DNA of 48,951 nucleotides from Alphaproteobacteria bacterium RIFCSPHIGHO2_12_FULL_63_12 (GCA_001767925.1 MEMM01000128.1:56408-105358), one strand, 5' to 3'; shown: positions 1 through 10,527, counted from the first letter of the stretch. Numbers and translations are program-made. Notes: generated by a model from the sequence alone, not told the origin.

Positions 1-1
1 G

Positions 2-313
2 TCGGACCGCCTGGTCTTTACGGCGATTGCGCCGGAAGGCGTCATCATCGCCGCGACAGCGTTGCACGCCTCGCAGGACGCGTTCTTTCGCGCGCATCTT
101 CCGTGGCGCGTCGGGATCGTCAGGCTCGATGCCGGGCCAGTCTGCTACGCTCATCTTGCCGCCGGCGTCTCGGAAGGAAATCGCGTGCGGCTGGCGGCGC
201 GCATCGACTGGCGCGGCCGCGGCGTGCTGATCGCGGCGCCGATCAATGACAGCGCGGGCGCGGATGATCCGGCCTTGCGCGATCTCATCAACGAAGAACG
301 GAGGAATGCATGA
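2..313 (+). CDS. Zn-ribbon/OB-fold DUF35-like protein, C-terminal part (5' end outside window)
   Basis: Frame 2 open from the window edge; '...RVGIVRLDAGPVCYAHLAAGVSEGNRVRLAAR' resembles the DUF35 OB-fold; 4-bp overlap with next gene. Confidence 0.6.
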   Translation, partial: SDRLVFTAIAPEGVIIAATALHASQDAFFRAHLPWRVGIVRLDAGPVCYAHLAAGVSEGNRVRLAARIDWRGRGVLIAAPINDSAGADDPALRDLINEERRNA

Positions 314-1080
314 ACGCCCTCGAAAAATTCAGCGCGGCGGTGATGTCCGGCGCGATCCGGACAGTCGACCTGACGCACACGCTCGACCCGGACTTTCCGG
401 TCCTCGTCCTGCCGCCGCAATTCGGGCAGTGCGCGCCGTTCCGGATCGAGGAAGTGTCGCGCTACGACGATCGCGGTCCCGCCTGGTACTGGCGGAATTT
501 TTCCTGCAACGAACATACGGGCACGCATTTCGACGCGCCGGTGCACTGGGTGACGGGCAAGGATATTCCGAACGCCTCGGTCGACACGCTCTCGCCGGAT
601 GGGTTCGTTCGCCCGGCCTGCGTCCTCGATTTCACCAAGGAAGTGAAGGCGAACCCGGATTTCGTGCTGACCGCCGAACATCTTCGCGCGTGGGAGAAAT
701 CGCATGGCGAGATTCCAAAAGGCTGGTGGGTTCTCTTTCGCACCGACTGGTCTAAGCGCGACTGGAAGGATTATCTGAACCTGAAGCAGGACGGCGCGCA
801 TTCGCCGGGGCCGGACGCGGGCGCCGTCAAACTGATGATCGAGCGCGACGTCGTCGGCTTCGGCGTTGAGACGATCGGCACGGATGCGGGACAAGCGCAC
901 GGCTTCGATCCGCAATATCCGGCGCATACGCTGTTGCACGGCGCCGGCAAGTTCGGCCTTCAGTGCCTTAAAAATCTCGACCAGCTTCCAGTGAAAGGCG
1001 CGCTCATCATCGCGCCGCCGCTCAAAATCAAGCACGGCTCGGGAAGCCCCTTGCGCGTTCTTGCCATGGTTGAAAAATGA
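310..1080 (+). CDS. Cyclase-family metal-dependent hydrolase (kynurenine formamidase / isatin hydrolase clan)
   Basis: HxGTHxDxPxH motif in 'NEHTGTHFDAPVHW'; ATGA overlaps with both neighbours. Confidence 0.85.
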   Translation: MNALEKFSAAVMSGAIRTVDLTHTLDPDFPVLVLPPQFGQCAPFRIEEVSRYDDRGPAWYWRNFSCNEHTGTHFDAPVHWVTGKDIPNASVDTLSPDGFVRPACVLDFTKEVKANPDFVLTAEHLRAWEKSHGEIPKGWWVLFRTDWSKRDWKDYLNLKQDGAHSPGPDAGAVKLMIERDVVGFGVETIGTDAGQAHGFDPQYPAHTLLHGAGKFGLQCLKNLDQLPVKGALIIAPPLKIKHGSGSPLRVLAMVEK

Positions 1081-1808
1081 ACCTCTCGGAAGGCGTCACC
1101 ATCGTCACGGGCGGCGGCGCGGGCATCGGCGCCGGGATCAGCCGCAAGCTGCTCGGCGAGGGCGCGCGCGTCGTCTCGATCGCGCGCCGCCCGCCGGAAT
1201 TCGCGCATGAGCGTCTTTCCTTCGTGAAGGCCGATCTCGCCGACCGCAAGGAAACGCAGGACGCAGCGGAAGAGATCGCGCGTAAGGATCCGGTGTTGCG
1301 CGTCGTTCACAATTCGGGCGTCATCCGCCCGGCGCTGGTCGAGGACGCGACGCTCGCCGATCTCGATTATCTGACGGCGCTGCATCTTGGCGCCATGCTG
1401 ACGCTCGTGCAGGCGGCGCTCCCGGCGATGAAGGCCGCGAAATTCGGCCGCATAGTCGGCGTTTCCTCGCGCGGCGCGCTCGGCCTTTCGACGCGCACCA
1501 ATTATTCGGCGACCAAGGCCGGCATGATCGGCATGTTGCGCACCTGGGCGCTGGAGCTTGGCCCCTGCGGGATCACGTCGAACTGCGTCGCGCCGGGACC
1601 GGTCGAATCCGAGATGTTCCACGAAATCGTTCCAGAGGGGAGCGATCGCAAGATAAAGCTCGCCGAGGCGATCCCGGTGAAGCGCATCGGCGTCCCCGAC
1701 GACGTCGCCCACGCTGTCGCATTTTTCCTCTCGCCGCAGGCCGGATTTGTCACAGGTCAAACACTCTATGTCTGCGGCGGGACAAGTATCGGTTCTGTCG
1801 TGATCTGA
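1077..1808 (+). CDS. SDR family oxidoreductase
   Basis: TGGGAGIG nucleotide-binding motif, YSATKAG catalytic motif, C-terminal 'FVTGQTLYVCGG'. Confidence 0.9.
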   Translation: MNLSEGVTIVTGGGAGIGAGISRKLLGEGARVVSIARRPPEFAHERLSFVKADLADRKETQDAAEEIARKDPVLRVVHNSGVIRPALVEDATLADLDYLTALHLGAMLTLVQAALPAMKAAKFGRIVGVSSRGALGLSTRTNYSATKAGMIGMLRTWALELGPCGITSNCVAPGPVESEMFHEIVPEGSDRKIKLAEAIPVKRIGVPDDVAHAVAFFLSPQAGFVTGQTLYVCGGTSIGSVVI

Positions 1809-1819
1809 AGGAGGCGCAT

Positions 1820-3157
1820 ATGGCGACGCTCATCGACAAAAGGCCCGCGACGATTGACGTCGCATCGCTCGTGGAGCCGGATCGCACCCATCGGTCGATC
1901 TACACCGATCCGGCGATTTTCGATCTTGAAATGGATCGAATTTGGCACCGAACATGGATCTATGTCGGGCATGAAAGCCAAGTGAAGGAGCCGGGCGAAT
2001 ATTATGCGACGACGATCGGCCGGCAGCCGGTTCTCCTGACCCGCAGCTCGGACGGAAAATTCTACGTCCTGCACAATCGCTGCGCGCACAAGGGCGCGCT
2101 TCTCGTCGGCGACCACTGCGGCAAGGCGAAAGAGCTGCGGTGCAGCTATCACGGCTGGCGATTTGATTTCGACGGCAAGTTGCTCGGCATTCCGCTTGAA
2201 CACGGATATGACGACACGCGCTTTGACCGCACCGGCCCCGAAGCGGACATGCCGCGGGTGCGCGCCGAAAGCTATCGCGGCTTTGTCTTCGCGAGCCTCA
2301 ATCCCGATGTGCCTGATCTGAAATCATGGCTTGGCGGCGTCGCCTCGTCGATCGACAATATGGTCGACCGCGCGCCAGAGGGCGCGCTCGAAGTCGCCGG
2401 CGGCGTCATGCGCTATGAGCATGACAGCAACTGGAAATTCTTCATCGAGAATCTGAACGACATGATGCACCCGATGGTGACGCATCAATCGTCGAGTCTC
2501 ACCGCGCGCGTCGTCGCCAAGAAGGAACTGCCGCCGGATGCGCCGGTTCCTTCGGCGATCGAAATCATCGCGCCCTTTACCGAGTCCTATTCGTTCTTCG
2601 ACGACATGGGCGTTCATGCCTTCGACTACGGGCATGGCTATTCAGGCGGCAAGACATCGATCCACGCGAAATATTCCGACATTCCGGAATATAACCGGCG
2701 CATGGATGCCGCTTACGGCACGGAGCGCGTCGCCGAGATCATGAAGGTCAACCGGCACAACACGATTTTCTACCCCAGCGCGACGATCAAGGGCGCGGTC
2801 CAGACGATGCGCGTCGTAAGGCCGGTCGCCGTCGACAAGACGATCATCGAATCCTGGACGTTTCGCCTCAAAGGCGCGCCGGATGAAATGCTGCAGCGGT
2901 CCATTCTCTACTGCAACCTCATCAACTCGTCGGCTAACCTCGTCGGGCCGGACGATCAGGAGAACTATCGCCGACAGCAGGTCGGCCTGCATTCGACCGG
3001 CGAAGACTGGGTCACCATGCATCGCGATTTCGGCAAGGACGAGGAAATCGAGCCCGGCCATTTCTACGCGCGCGGATCAAGCGACATTTCTTTCCGCAAC
3101 CAATACCGGGCGTGGAAAAAATACATGACAGAAGGAGCGCGCCAGGATGTCCGATGA
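1820..3157 (+). CDS. Aromatic ring-hydroxylating dioxygenase, Rieske alpha subunit
   Basis: Rieske CxH-x17-CxxH ('CAHKG...LRCSYHGW'); mononuclear iron site D-x2-H-x4-H in 'NDMMHPMVTH'. Confidence 0.93.
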   Translation: MATLIDKRPATIDVASLVEPDRTHRSIYTDPAIFDLEMDRIWHRTWIYVGHESQVKEPGEYYATTIGRQPVLLTRSSDGKFYVLHNRCAHKGALLVGDHCGKAKELRCSYHGWRFDFDGKLLGIPLEHGYDDTRFDRTGPEADMPRVRAESYRGFVFASLNPDVPDLKSWLGGVASSIDNMVDRAPEGALEVAGGVMRYEHDSNWKFFIENLNDMMHPMVTHQSSSLTARVVAKKELPPDAPVPSAIEIIAPFTESYSFFDDMGVHAFDYGHGYSGGKTSIHAKYSDIPEYNRRMDAAYGTERVAEIMKVNRHNTIFYPSATIKGAVQTMRVVRPVAVDKTIIESWTFRLKGAPDEMLQRSILYCNLINSSANLVGPDDQENYRRQQVGLHSTGEDWVTMHRDFGKDEEIEPGHFYARGSSDISFRNQYRAWKKYMTEGARQDVR

Positions 3158-3629
3158 ACTCGAATTCCATCACCGCGTTTCCCAGTTTCTGTTTCACGAG
3201 GTTCGCCTGATCGACGAGCGGCGCTGGGCCGAGTGGGAGGCGCTTTTTCTCGAAGACGGCGTCTATTGGGCGCCGGCGACGCCGGGCCAGCCCGATCCGG
3301 TCAATCACGTCTCGCTGATTTTTGAGAACCAGCTCCTGCGAAAAGTGCGCATCGCGCGCTTTGCAAGTCCCGCCGCGCCCTCGCTGCAGCCGTTCCCGCG
3401 CACGGCGCATCTGGTGACAAACGTGATGGTCGACCGCCGCGACGCCAAAGCCGTCGCGGTGTCGTCGCGCTTCTTGATGGCCGAATATCGCCGGGATGCG
3501 CAGCGCTTCTACGCTGGCGCCTATTCCTATGACCTCGCGCCATCCGGCGACAGCTTCCGCATCCGCCAGAAGAAAGTCGATCTCATCAACTGCGAGGGGC
3601 CGATCGAAAGCTCAAGCGTGTGGTTCTGA
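3147..3629 (+). CDS. Aromatic ring-hydroxylating dioxygenase, beta subunit
   Basis: ~160 aa; 'FLFHEVRLIDERRWAEWEALFLEDGVYWAP' typical of small subunits; overlaps alpha-subunit gene by 11 bp. Confidence 0.88.
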   Translation: MSDELEFHHRVSQFLFHEVRLIDERRWAEWEALFLEDGVYWAPATPGQPDPVNHVSLIFENQLLRKVRIARFASPAAPSLQPFPRTAHLVTNVMVDRRDAKAVAVSSRFLMAEYRRDAQRFYAGAYSYDLAPSGDSFRIRQKKVDLINCEGPIESSSVWF

Positions 3630-3635
3630 CAAGCG

Positions 3636-5084
3636 ATGTGGAAACCGCCGCAGCGCATTCGCCACCAGACATCGACGGCGCCGTGGCCGTCGGCGGAGGC
3701 GGCGCAGCGATCGCGGCTCTTTTCGCCGATTGAGGCGGGACGCCTTTCATTACGCGAACGCAGCTGGGTTCCCGCGATGGTGCCGTGGCGCGCGACCGAC
3801 GACGGCGAGGTGACGGACGACGTCGTCGACTGGTATCGCCGCTTTGCGGAAGGAAAGCCGGGCGCGATCGTCGTCGAGGCGACGGGCGTTCGCGACGTGC
3901 CGTCCGGCCCCCTGCTGCGCATCGGGCATGACCGCTACGTTCCGGGCCTTGCGCGCATCGTAGAGGCGGTGCGCGAGGCGAGCGGCGGCCAGACGCGGCT
4001 CTTCATCCAGATCATCGATTTTCTCGCCATCAGGCGGCGGCCGGAGCGCGAGAAATTCCTGCGCCGGTTCCTGACGATCACCGGCGCCTTGCGTGACGCG
4101 GTCGATGCTGCAAGCGATGACGAGGCGCGCGAAATTCTTGTCGCAATGAATGACGATGAATTGAGCGCGCTCCTTGGCGCCCGCGACTACGAAAACCTGA
4201 CGCGCGGCTTTCGCGAGCGCGTGACGGACATGGACCAGCCGCATATCCGCGACCTGCCGCGGACGCTGCCCGCTATTTTCGCCGATGCCGCGCGCCGGGC
4301 GGAAGCGGCGGGTTTTGACGGCGTCGAATTGCATTACGCCCACGCTTATACGATGGCGTCGTTCCTGTCGGCGCTGAATACGCGCGAGGACGGTTATGGC
4401 GGCGCGCGCGCGAATCGCCTGCGCCTGCCGCTTGAAACTTTTCGCGCCGTTCGCGACGCGGTCGGCGAAAACTTCGTCGTCGGCTGCCGAATGTTGTCGG
4501 AGGATTGCATCGACGGCGGGTCGACGGTTGATGACGCCGCTTTTTTTGCGAGCGAATTCGCGCGCGCGGGGATAGATTTCATTTCCCTGTCGCGCGGCGG
4601 CAAGTTCGAGGATGCGCTGGCGCCCAAGCCGGGCGAGGCGATCTATCCCTATACCGGCCCCAGCGGTTATGAATGCATGCCGCAAATCATCTCGGACGAA
4701 TTCGGCCCCTTCGGCCGCAACGCCGGCGCGGCGCACAAGATCCGCGCCGCCATCCGCGCGTCAGGCTGCGCAACGCCCATCGTCGTCGCCGGCGGCGTGC
4801 ATCATTTCGCGCAGGCGGAAAAACTTCTCGACGACGGCGCCGCCGACATCATCGGCTTCGCGCGTCAGGCGCTCGCCGATCCGGACTGGTTCGAGAAAGT
4901 GCGGCGCGGGCGCGGCGCCGAGGTCAACACCTGCAAATATTCAAATTACTGTGAAGGTCTCGACCAGAAGCACAAGATGGTCACGTGCCAGCTCTGGGAC
5001 CGCGCCGAGCTCGATGAGCCCGACGTCAAATTAGCGCCGGACGGGAAGAGACGGACGCTGGCGCCGCGGTGGAACACGAATTAA
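3636..5084 (+). CDS. NADH:flavin oxidoreductase, Old Yellow Enzyme family
   Basis: TIM-barrel OYE signatures 'GFDGVELHYAHAYTMASFLSALNTREDGYGG' and 'GAADIIGFARQALADPDW'; start codon uncertain. Confidence 0.85.
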   Translation: MWKPPQRIRHQTSTAPWPSAEAAQRSRLFSPIEAGRLSLRERSWVPAMVPWRATDDGEVTDDVVDWYRRFAEGKPGAIVVEATGVRDVPSGPLLRIGHDRYVPGLARIVEAVREASGGQTRLFIQIIDFLAIRRRPEREKFLRRFLTITGALRDAVDAASDDEAREILVAMNDDELSALLGARDYENLTRGFRERVTDMDQPHIRDLPRTLPAIFADAARRAEAAGFDGVELHYAHAYTMASFLSALNTREDGYGGARANRLRLPLETFRAVRDAVGENFVVGCRMLSEDCIDGGSTVDDAAFFASEFARAGIDFISLSRGGKFEDALAPKPGEAIYPYTGPSGYECMPQIISDEFGPFGRNAGAAHKIRAAIRASGCATPIVVAGGVHHFAQAEKLLDDGAADIIGFARQALADPDWFEKVRRGRGAEVNTCKYSNYCEGLDQKHKMVTCQLWDRAELDEPDVKLAPDGKRRTLAPRWNTN

Positions 5085-5168
5085 AAAAAGCCGCTAATGG
5101 TCGGTCGCTTCCTTTGCCTGCGCGGCTAATTCCAAGTTGCATAGAAGAGAACCTATATCGGATCAGAG

Positions 5169-5280
5169 CCGTCACCCCGGGGCGCGCGTCTTCGCGCGAA
5201 CCCGGGGTCCACATCCCAGCGCGTCGCCTGCCCCGCCGTGGATTCCGGGTTCCGCGCTGCGCGCGGCCCCGGAATGACGG
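5169..5280. repeat. Palindromic intergenic repeat between convergent operons
   Basis: Inverted arms CCGTCACCCCGGGG...CCCCGGAATGACGG with internal GCGCGC hairpins. Confidence 0.6.
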
Positions 5281-5314
5281 GACAGCTTACCGGCTCCGAT
5301 CAATGCAATCTGAT

Positions 5315-7675
5315 CTACGCTTCCGCCTTCTGATAATGCCGGCGATTGGGGCGCGCCTTCAGGGCGAGCTCCTGCGCCTTTTCATTGGCCTTTTCGGCTT
5401 CCCGATAGAGCTGATACTCGGCGGATTTGAGCTGGACCGGCCAGCCCATCGAATTACCGCCGACGCTCCTGACGCCGTAATGGCCGGCCGCCTGACGCGT
5501 GAAGAACGGATTGTTCAGATGCGGCCTTGCGAGCGCGCAGATGTCGGCGCGCGCGGCGGCGACGATCATGTTGACCTGGTCGGGCAGCGTGATGTCGCCG
5601 ACGGCGATCGTCGGAACGCCGACGCGCTGTTTGACGAATTCGGCGAAGGGCGTCTGCCACATGCGGCCGAAAACGGGCTTTTGCCATTTGACCGTTTCAC
5701 CGGACGAGCAATGAATGATGTCGACGCCCGCCGCCTTGAACGCCTCGGCGTAGACCCCCACATCGTCGAGCGTGACGCCGCCCGGCGCCCAGTCGGAGCA
5801 GGAAAGGCGAACCGACATCGGCCGCTCCGTCGGCCACGCGGCGCGAACGGCCTTGAAGACTTCAAGCGGGAATTTGACGCGCGAGGACGCGGCGCCGCCA
5901 TATTCGTCCTTGCGCTGATTGGTGAGCGGCGACAGGAAACTCGCTAAGAGATAGCCATGCGCGCAGTGAAGTTCGAGCATGTCGAAACCGGCGCGCGCGC
6001 CGCGCTTCGCCGAGGCGACGAAATCCGCGATGATCTTGTCCATGCCGGCGCGGTCAAGTTCGGCCGGCGTCTGCGAAACGCCGTCGATATAGGGAATGGG
6101 CGAGGCCGAAAAGAGCGGCCAGTTGCCCGACGCCATCGGCCTGTCCATGCCGTCGGCCGGCGTCTTCGTTGAGCCCTTGCGGCCGGCATGGCCAAGCTGC
6201 AGCGCGATCTTTGACGGCGTCGTCTCATGGATGAAATCGACGAGGCGCCTCCAGTCCGCTTCCTGCTTGTCAGACCAAAGGCCGGTACAGGCGGTGGTGA
6301 TGCGCGAGTCGGGCGTCGGGCAGGTCATCTCGGTGAAGATCAGCCCCGCGCCGCCGACGGCGCGCGCTGAATAATGCGAGAAATGCCAGTCGGTCAGATC
6401 GCCATCGACGGCGGAATATTGCGCCATCGGCGCCATGGCGACGCGATTTGGCAAAGTGAGGCCGCGCAACTCGAACGGCGTGAACATCGGCGTCGGCTTC
6501 TCCGCCGCGAGGGCGCGGCCGGTCTGGCGGCGATAGCGGTCGTAGAATTCCGCTTCGACTTTTTCGAGAAACGCCGCGTCGCGCAGCTTGATATTGTCCC
6601 ATGTCAGCGCCTTGGCGCGCGACATCAGGGCGAAGGCGAATTCGTAGCGCTCCTTCTCCCAATGCATCGGCATGTCTTCGAAGAATTTGAGCGACACTTC
6701 GGCGTTGTGCTGCGTCACTTCGACGGGCGTCCGGCGCTCCTTTTCATATTGGGCGAGGGCGCCCGCGACATTCGCCCCGTTCTCGATGACCGCGTCCGAC
6801 AGCGAGATCGCGCATTCCATGGCGAGCTTGGTGCCGGAGCCGATCGACCAGTGCGCCGTCGCCTTGTTGTCGCCGAGAATGACGATATTGCCGACGCTCC
6901 ATTTCGCGCACTGGATCTTCGGGAAGTTGCGCCAGATCGAGCGGTTAACCTGAAGCTTGTGGCCGGCAAGTTCTTCGGCGAAGACCTTTTCGAGCGTCCT
7001 TGCGCTCTCGTCCTCGGTCATCCCTTCAAAGCCGTAAGCGGCCCAGGTCTCCGGCGTCGTCTCGATGACCCAGGTCGAAGCGCCTTCTTCATATTGATAG
7101 GTGTGCGCGCAAAAATGCCCCTTTTCGGTCTTGCGGAAGAAAAAGGTGAACGCGTCGAGCGGACGGGTAGACCCCATCCAGGTGAATTTGTTGCGCTTGT
7201 TCTCCAGCGTGACGCCGAGTTCCTTCTCGTACTTCTTGCGGATCTGGCTGTTGACGCCGTCGGCGACGAGGATGATGTCGCTGTCGGCGAAACGCTGCTC
7301 AAAGGTCGCGGGATCGATCGGCTTCTCGAAGTGGAGATTGACGCCCTCGGCCCGGCAGCGCTTTTGCAGCAACTCCAGAAGCGTCTTGCGCGAACAGCCG
7401 GCGAAGCCGTTGCCGCCGACAACCGTGCGCGTTCCTTCATGCTCGATGACGATATCCTGCCAATAGGCGAAGTGATCCTTGATCATTTCATAGGATTGCG
7501 GATCGCGGCTTAAAAACTCGTCGAGCGTCTCGTCGGAAAAGACGACGCCGAAACCGAAGGTGTCGTCCGGGCGATTTTGTTCATAGACGTCGATAACGGC
7601 GTCCTTCATGCGCTTTTTCGTCAACAGCGCGAAATAGAGCCCGCCAGGTCCGCCGCCGATCACCGTGAATTTCAT
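5315..7675 (-). CDS. Bifunctional FAD monooxygenase / OYE-type reductase (salicylyl-CoA 5-hydroxylase or 2-aminobenzoyl-CoA monooxygenase/reductase type)
   Basis: N-terminal 'VIGGGPGGLYFALL' FAD motif plus 'GDNKATAHWSIGSGTKLAME'; C-terminal full OYE domain ('FDMLELHCAHGYLLASFLSPLTNQRKDEYGG'); 786 aa fusion. Confidence 0.9.
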   Translation of the reverse strand: MKFTVIGGGPGGLYFALLTKKRMKDAVIDVYEQNRPDDTFGFGVVFSDETLDEFLSRDPQSYEMIKDHFAYWQDIVIEHEGTRTVVGGNGFAGCSRKTLLELLQKRCRAEGVNLHFEKPIDPATFEQRFADSDIILVADGVNSQIRKKYEKELGVTLENKRNKFTWMGSTRPLDAFTFFFRKTEKGHFCAHTYQYEEGASTWVIETTPETWAAYGFEGMTEDESARTLEKVFAEELAGHKLQVNRSIWRNFPKIQCAKWSVGNIVILGDNKATAHWSIGSGTKLAMECAISLSDAVIENGANVAGALAQYEKERRTPVEVTQHNAEVSLKFFEDMPMHWEKERYEFAFALMSRAKALTWDNIKLRDAAFLEKVEAEFYDRYRRQTGRALAAEKPTPMFTPFELRGLTLPNRVAMAPMAQYSAVDGDLTDWHFSHYSARAVGGAGLIFTEMTCPTPDSRITTACTGLWSDKQEADWRRLVDFIHETTPSKIALQLGHAGRKGSTKTPADGMDRPMASGNWPLFSASPIPYIDGVSQTPAELDRAGMDKIIADFVASAKRGARAGFDMLELHCAHGYLLASFLSPLTNQRKDEYGGAASSRVKFPLEVFKAVRAAWPTERPMSVRLSCSDWAPGGVTLDDVGVYAEAFKAAGVDIIHCSSGETVKWQKPVFGRMWQTPFAEFVKQRVGVPTIAVGDITLPDQVNMIVAAARADICALARPHLNNPFFTRQAAGHYGVRSVGGNSMGWPVQLKSAEYQLYREAEKANEKAQELALKARPNRRHYQKAEA

Positions 7676-8079
7676 GATACCACCGCCGTTGTTTCGATTT
7701 CGATTTTCGCTTCATCCTCGACGAGCGCGACGACCTGCACGAGCGCCATGCAGGGAAAGACCTTGCCGAAGACGTCGCGCCACGCGCCGCCGATTTCCGC
7801 CGCGCTCGCGAGGTATTCTTTCTTGTCCGTCACGTAACAGGTCATGCGGACGATATCGGAAGGTTCGGCGCCGCCCTCTTTGAGGATCGCGCGCGTGTTG
7901 AGCAGCGCCTGCCGGAATTGCCCGGCGAGGTCTTTCGCCGCGAATTTTTCGTCCTCGTTCCAGCCGACGACGCCGGCGGTGAAAACCATACGCCCGGAAG
8001 CGCCGATTTGGGCGGCGATGCCGTTGGCATAGCCCTTGGGGCGCGGCCAGCCCGCCGGCTGCAGCACTTTGCGGGTCAT
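7672..8079 (-). CDS. RidA/YjgF family enamine/imine deaminase
   Basis: Small protein with '[30 protein letters not shown]...[31 protein letters not shown]'. Confidence 0.85.
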   Translation of the reverse strand: MTRKVLQPAGWPRPKGYANGIAAQIGASGRMVFTAGVVGWNEDEKFAAKDLAGQFRQALLNTRAILKEGGAEPSDIVRMTCYVTDKKEYLASAAEIGGAWRDVFGKVFPCMALVQVVALVEDEAKIEIETTAVVS

Positions 8080-9260
8080 GCGTCGCCCCCGGTGAAATTC
8101 TGAAGGTGCTGGCGCGCGATGACGATCTTTTGCACTTCCGAGGCGCCTTCATAAATCCGCAGCGCCCGGATCTCGCGATAAAGCTCCTCGACTTTCGAGC
8201 CTTTTTTGACGCCGAGCCCGCCGAAGAGCTGCAGCGCCTTGTCGATCGTCTGCTGCGCCTGATCGGTTGCGAACAGTTTCGCCATCGCCGCTTCGCGCGT
8301 AACGCGGGTCTTTTTCACATCCTTGGTCCACGCCGAGCGGTAGATGAGGAGCGCGGCCGCATCGATGTCGAGCGCCATTTCGGCGAGCATCCCTTGCGCG
8401 ATCGGCTGGTCGGCGAGCGTCGCGCCGAACATCGCCCGCGTCGTGGCGCGCTTCGTCGCCTCGTCGAGCGCGCGTCGCGCAAATCCGAGCGCGGCGGCGC
8501 CGACGGTCGTCCTGAAAATATCGAGCGTGCCGAGTGCGATCTTGAGCCCGTCGCCTTCCGCGCCGATCAAGTGATCGGCGGGAATCGCGCAATCTGAAAA
8601 TTTCAGCCGGCCGAGCGGATGTGGCGCGATAACGTCGATGCGTTCGGCGATTGAAAAGCCGGATATGCCGGCGTCGACGACAATTGCCGAAACGCCCTTC
8701 GTTCCCTCGCCGGTGCGGGCGAACAGCGTGTAAAAGTCCGCAATGCCGCCGTTCGAGATCCAGGTTTTTTCGCCCGTCGCCGCGTAGCCGTCCGGCGTCT
8801 TTTTCAGCGCCGTCGTCATCGCGACGACGTCGGAGCCGGCGTTCTCTTCCGACAAAGCGAAGGCGGCGATCTTTTCGCCGGCGGCGACGGCGGGAAGGTA
8901 TTTCTTCTTCAGCGCCGGCGAGCCGAACATCGAGATCGCGCCAGACCCGAGGCCCTGCATCGCAAAGGCGAAATCGGCGAGCCCCGAATGGCGCGCCAGC
9001 GTCTCGCGAATGATCGAGAGCGAGCGGACGTCAAGCGATTTCAACGCGCCGCCGAATTCCTGCGGCACGCAGTATTTGAGCCAGCCATCGCGGCCGAGCG
9101 CTTTGACCAGCGCGCGGCAAGTCGCGTCGACATTCTCATGCGCGCCCGCCGCGTCGACGATCGCCGGCAATGTCGCGCCCGCCCAGTCGTCGAGGCGCAG
9201 CGCGAGGTCCTTGTGCGCGGGTTCGAGAAACGGCCAGTCGAGAAAGGAGCGGTCAGCCAT
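8076..9260 (-). CDS. Acyl-CoA dehydrogenase family protein
   Basis: '[11 protein letters not shown]', '[40 protein letters not shown]'; TGATG junction with upstream gene. Confidence 0.92.
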   Translation of the reverse strand: MADRSFLDWPFLEPAHKDLALRLDDWAGATLPAIVDAAGAHENVDATCRALVKALGRDGWLKYCVPQEFGGALKSLDVRSLSIIRETLARHSGLADFAFAMQGLGSGAISMFGSPALKKKYLPAVAAGEKIAAFALSEENAGSDVVAMTTALKKTPDGYAATGEKTWISNGGIADFYTLFARTGEGTKGVSAIVVDAGISGFSIAERIDVIAPHPLGRLKFSDCAIPADHLIGAEGDGLKIALGTLDIFRTTVGAAALGFARRALDEATKRATTRAMFGATLADQPIAQGMLAEMALDIDAAALLIYRSAWTKDVKKTRVTREAAMAKLFATDQAQQTIDKALQLFGGLGVKKGSKVEELYREIRALRIYEGASEVQKIVIARQHLQNFTGGDA

Positions 9261-10069
9261 CAATCGCCCTCGAAAACGGGTTTTTGTTTCGCGACGAAAG
9301 CGTCATAGGCGCGCTTGAAGTCATTTGTCTTCATGCAGATCGCCTGCGCCTGCGCCTCCGCCTCGATCGCGGTGTCGATGCTCATGTCCCATTCCATGTT
9401 GAGCTGGTTCTTGGTGATGCCGTTGGCGAAAGTCGGGCCAGCGCTGAGTCTTTCCGCCATCGCCATCGCATGCGCGTCGAGTTTTTCGGCCGGGACAAGC
9501 TCATTGAAAAAGCCCCAGGCGAGGCCTTCCTGCGCCGACATCGACCTCCCGAAATAAAGAAGCTCCGACGCGCGGCCGTGACCGATGAGGCGCGGCAGGA
9601 TTGCGCAGGCGCCCATGTCGCAGCCGGCGAGGCCGACGCGATTGAACAGGAACGCCGTCTTCGCCTCGGGCGTCGCATAGCGCAGGTCCGACGCCAGAGA
9701 GATGATGGCGCCCGCGCCGACCGACACCCCGTCGACGGCGGCGATGATCGGCTGCGGGCAATGGCGCATCGCTTTCACGAGATCGCCGGTCATGCGGGTG
9801 AAAGCGAGAAGCTCCGGCATGCCCATCTTTGTCAGCGGGCCGATGATGTCAAGCACGTCGCCGCCGGAGCAGAAATTGCCGCCTTCGCCGGCGAAGACCA
9901 CGACCTTGACGTCGCGCGCGTAGCAAAGATTGCGAAAGGTGTCGCGAAGCTCGGCGTAGGACTCGAAGGTCAGCGGGTTCTTGCGTTCCGGCCGGTTGAG
10001 CGAGACCCTCGCGATCCCGTCCTTGTAGACCCATTTGAAATGGGTCGGCGTGAAAGTTTCGGGAGTCAT
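9260..10069 (-). CDS. Enoyl-CoA hydratase/isomerase family protein
   Basis: 'GNFCSGGDV', '[26 protein letters not shown]' crotonase motifs. Confidence 0.92.
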   Translation of the reverse strand: MTPETFTPTHFKWVYKDGIARVSLNRPERKNPLTFESYAELRDTFRNLCYARDVKVVVFAGEGGNFCSGGDVLDIIGPLTKMGMPELLAFTRMTGDLVKAMRHCPQPIIAAVDGVSVGAGAIISLASDLRYATPEAKTAFLFNRVGLAGCDMGACAILPRLIGHGRASELLYFGRSMSAQEGLAWGFFNELVPAEKLDAHAMAMAERLSAGPTFANGITKNQLNMEWDMSIDTAIEAEAQAQAICMKTNDFKRAYDAFVAKQKPVFEGD

Positions 10070-10527
10070 GCGGCATCCTTCCGTGACTGGGCGATCCTGG
10101 CGGGGTCGATCTGCGCCAGAAGGCGGCGCAGCGTTTTCATGTCGCGCGGCGACAGCGCGGCGAAAGCATCGTCGATCCAGGCGCGATGGCCGGCGGCCAT
10201 ATCGGCGAAAATCTTCGCGCCTTTTTTCGTCAACGAGAAAATGGCGGCGCGGCCGTCATTCGGGTCCGTATTGCGCCGGATGAGGCCCTCGCGGATCAAC
10301 GGCGCCGTCACCTGCGTCGTCGCGCCGTCGGAGACCATCAGCCGCTCGGTCAAGGCGCCGGCGCGAAGGCCGTCCGCCCCGGCGCGGTCGAGCGCGGAGA
10401 GGACGTCGAAGCGCGAAATCGAATGACCGAAACGCCCGCGAAATCCCGCATCGACCGCCTTTTCCAGGCCGCGCGAGGTTGCGAGCAGCATCAGCCACGC
10501 TCTTACCGCTTCGCGATCGTCGCTCAT
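10066..10527 (-). CDS. MarR family transcriptional regulator
   Basis: ~150 aa winged-helix: '[13 protein letters not shown]...[47 protein letters not shown]'. Confidence 0.92.
   Translation of the reverse strand: MSDDREAVRAWLMLLATSRGLEKAVDAGFRGRFGHSISRFDVLSALDRAGADGLRAGALTERLMVSDGATTQVTAPLIREGLIRRNTDPNDGRAAIFSLTKKGAKIFADMAAGHRAWIDDAFAALSPRDMKTLRRLLAQIDPARIAQSRKDAA

Noticed and set aside
6374-7513. 379-aa plus-strand ORF
   Set aside because: Antisense to the bifunctional monooxygenase/reductase
9170-10426. 418-aa plus-strand ORF
   Set aside because: Antisense across acyl-CoA dehydrogenase, ECH and MarR genes, all clearly coding on minus
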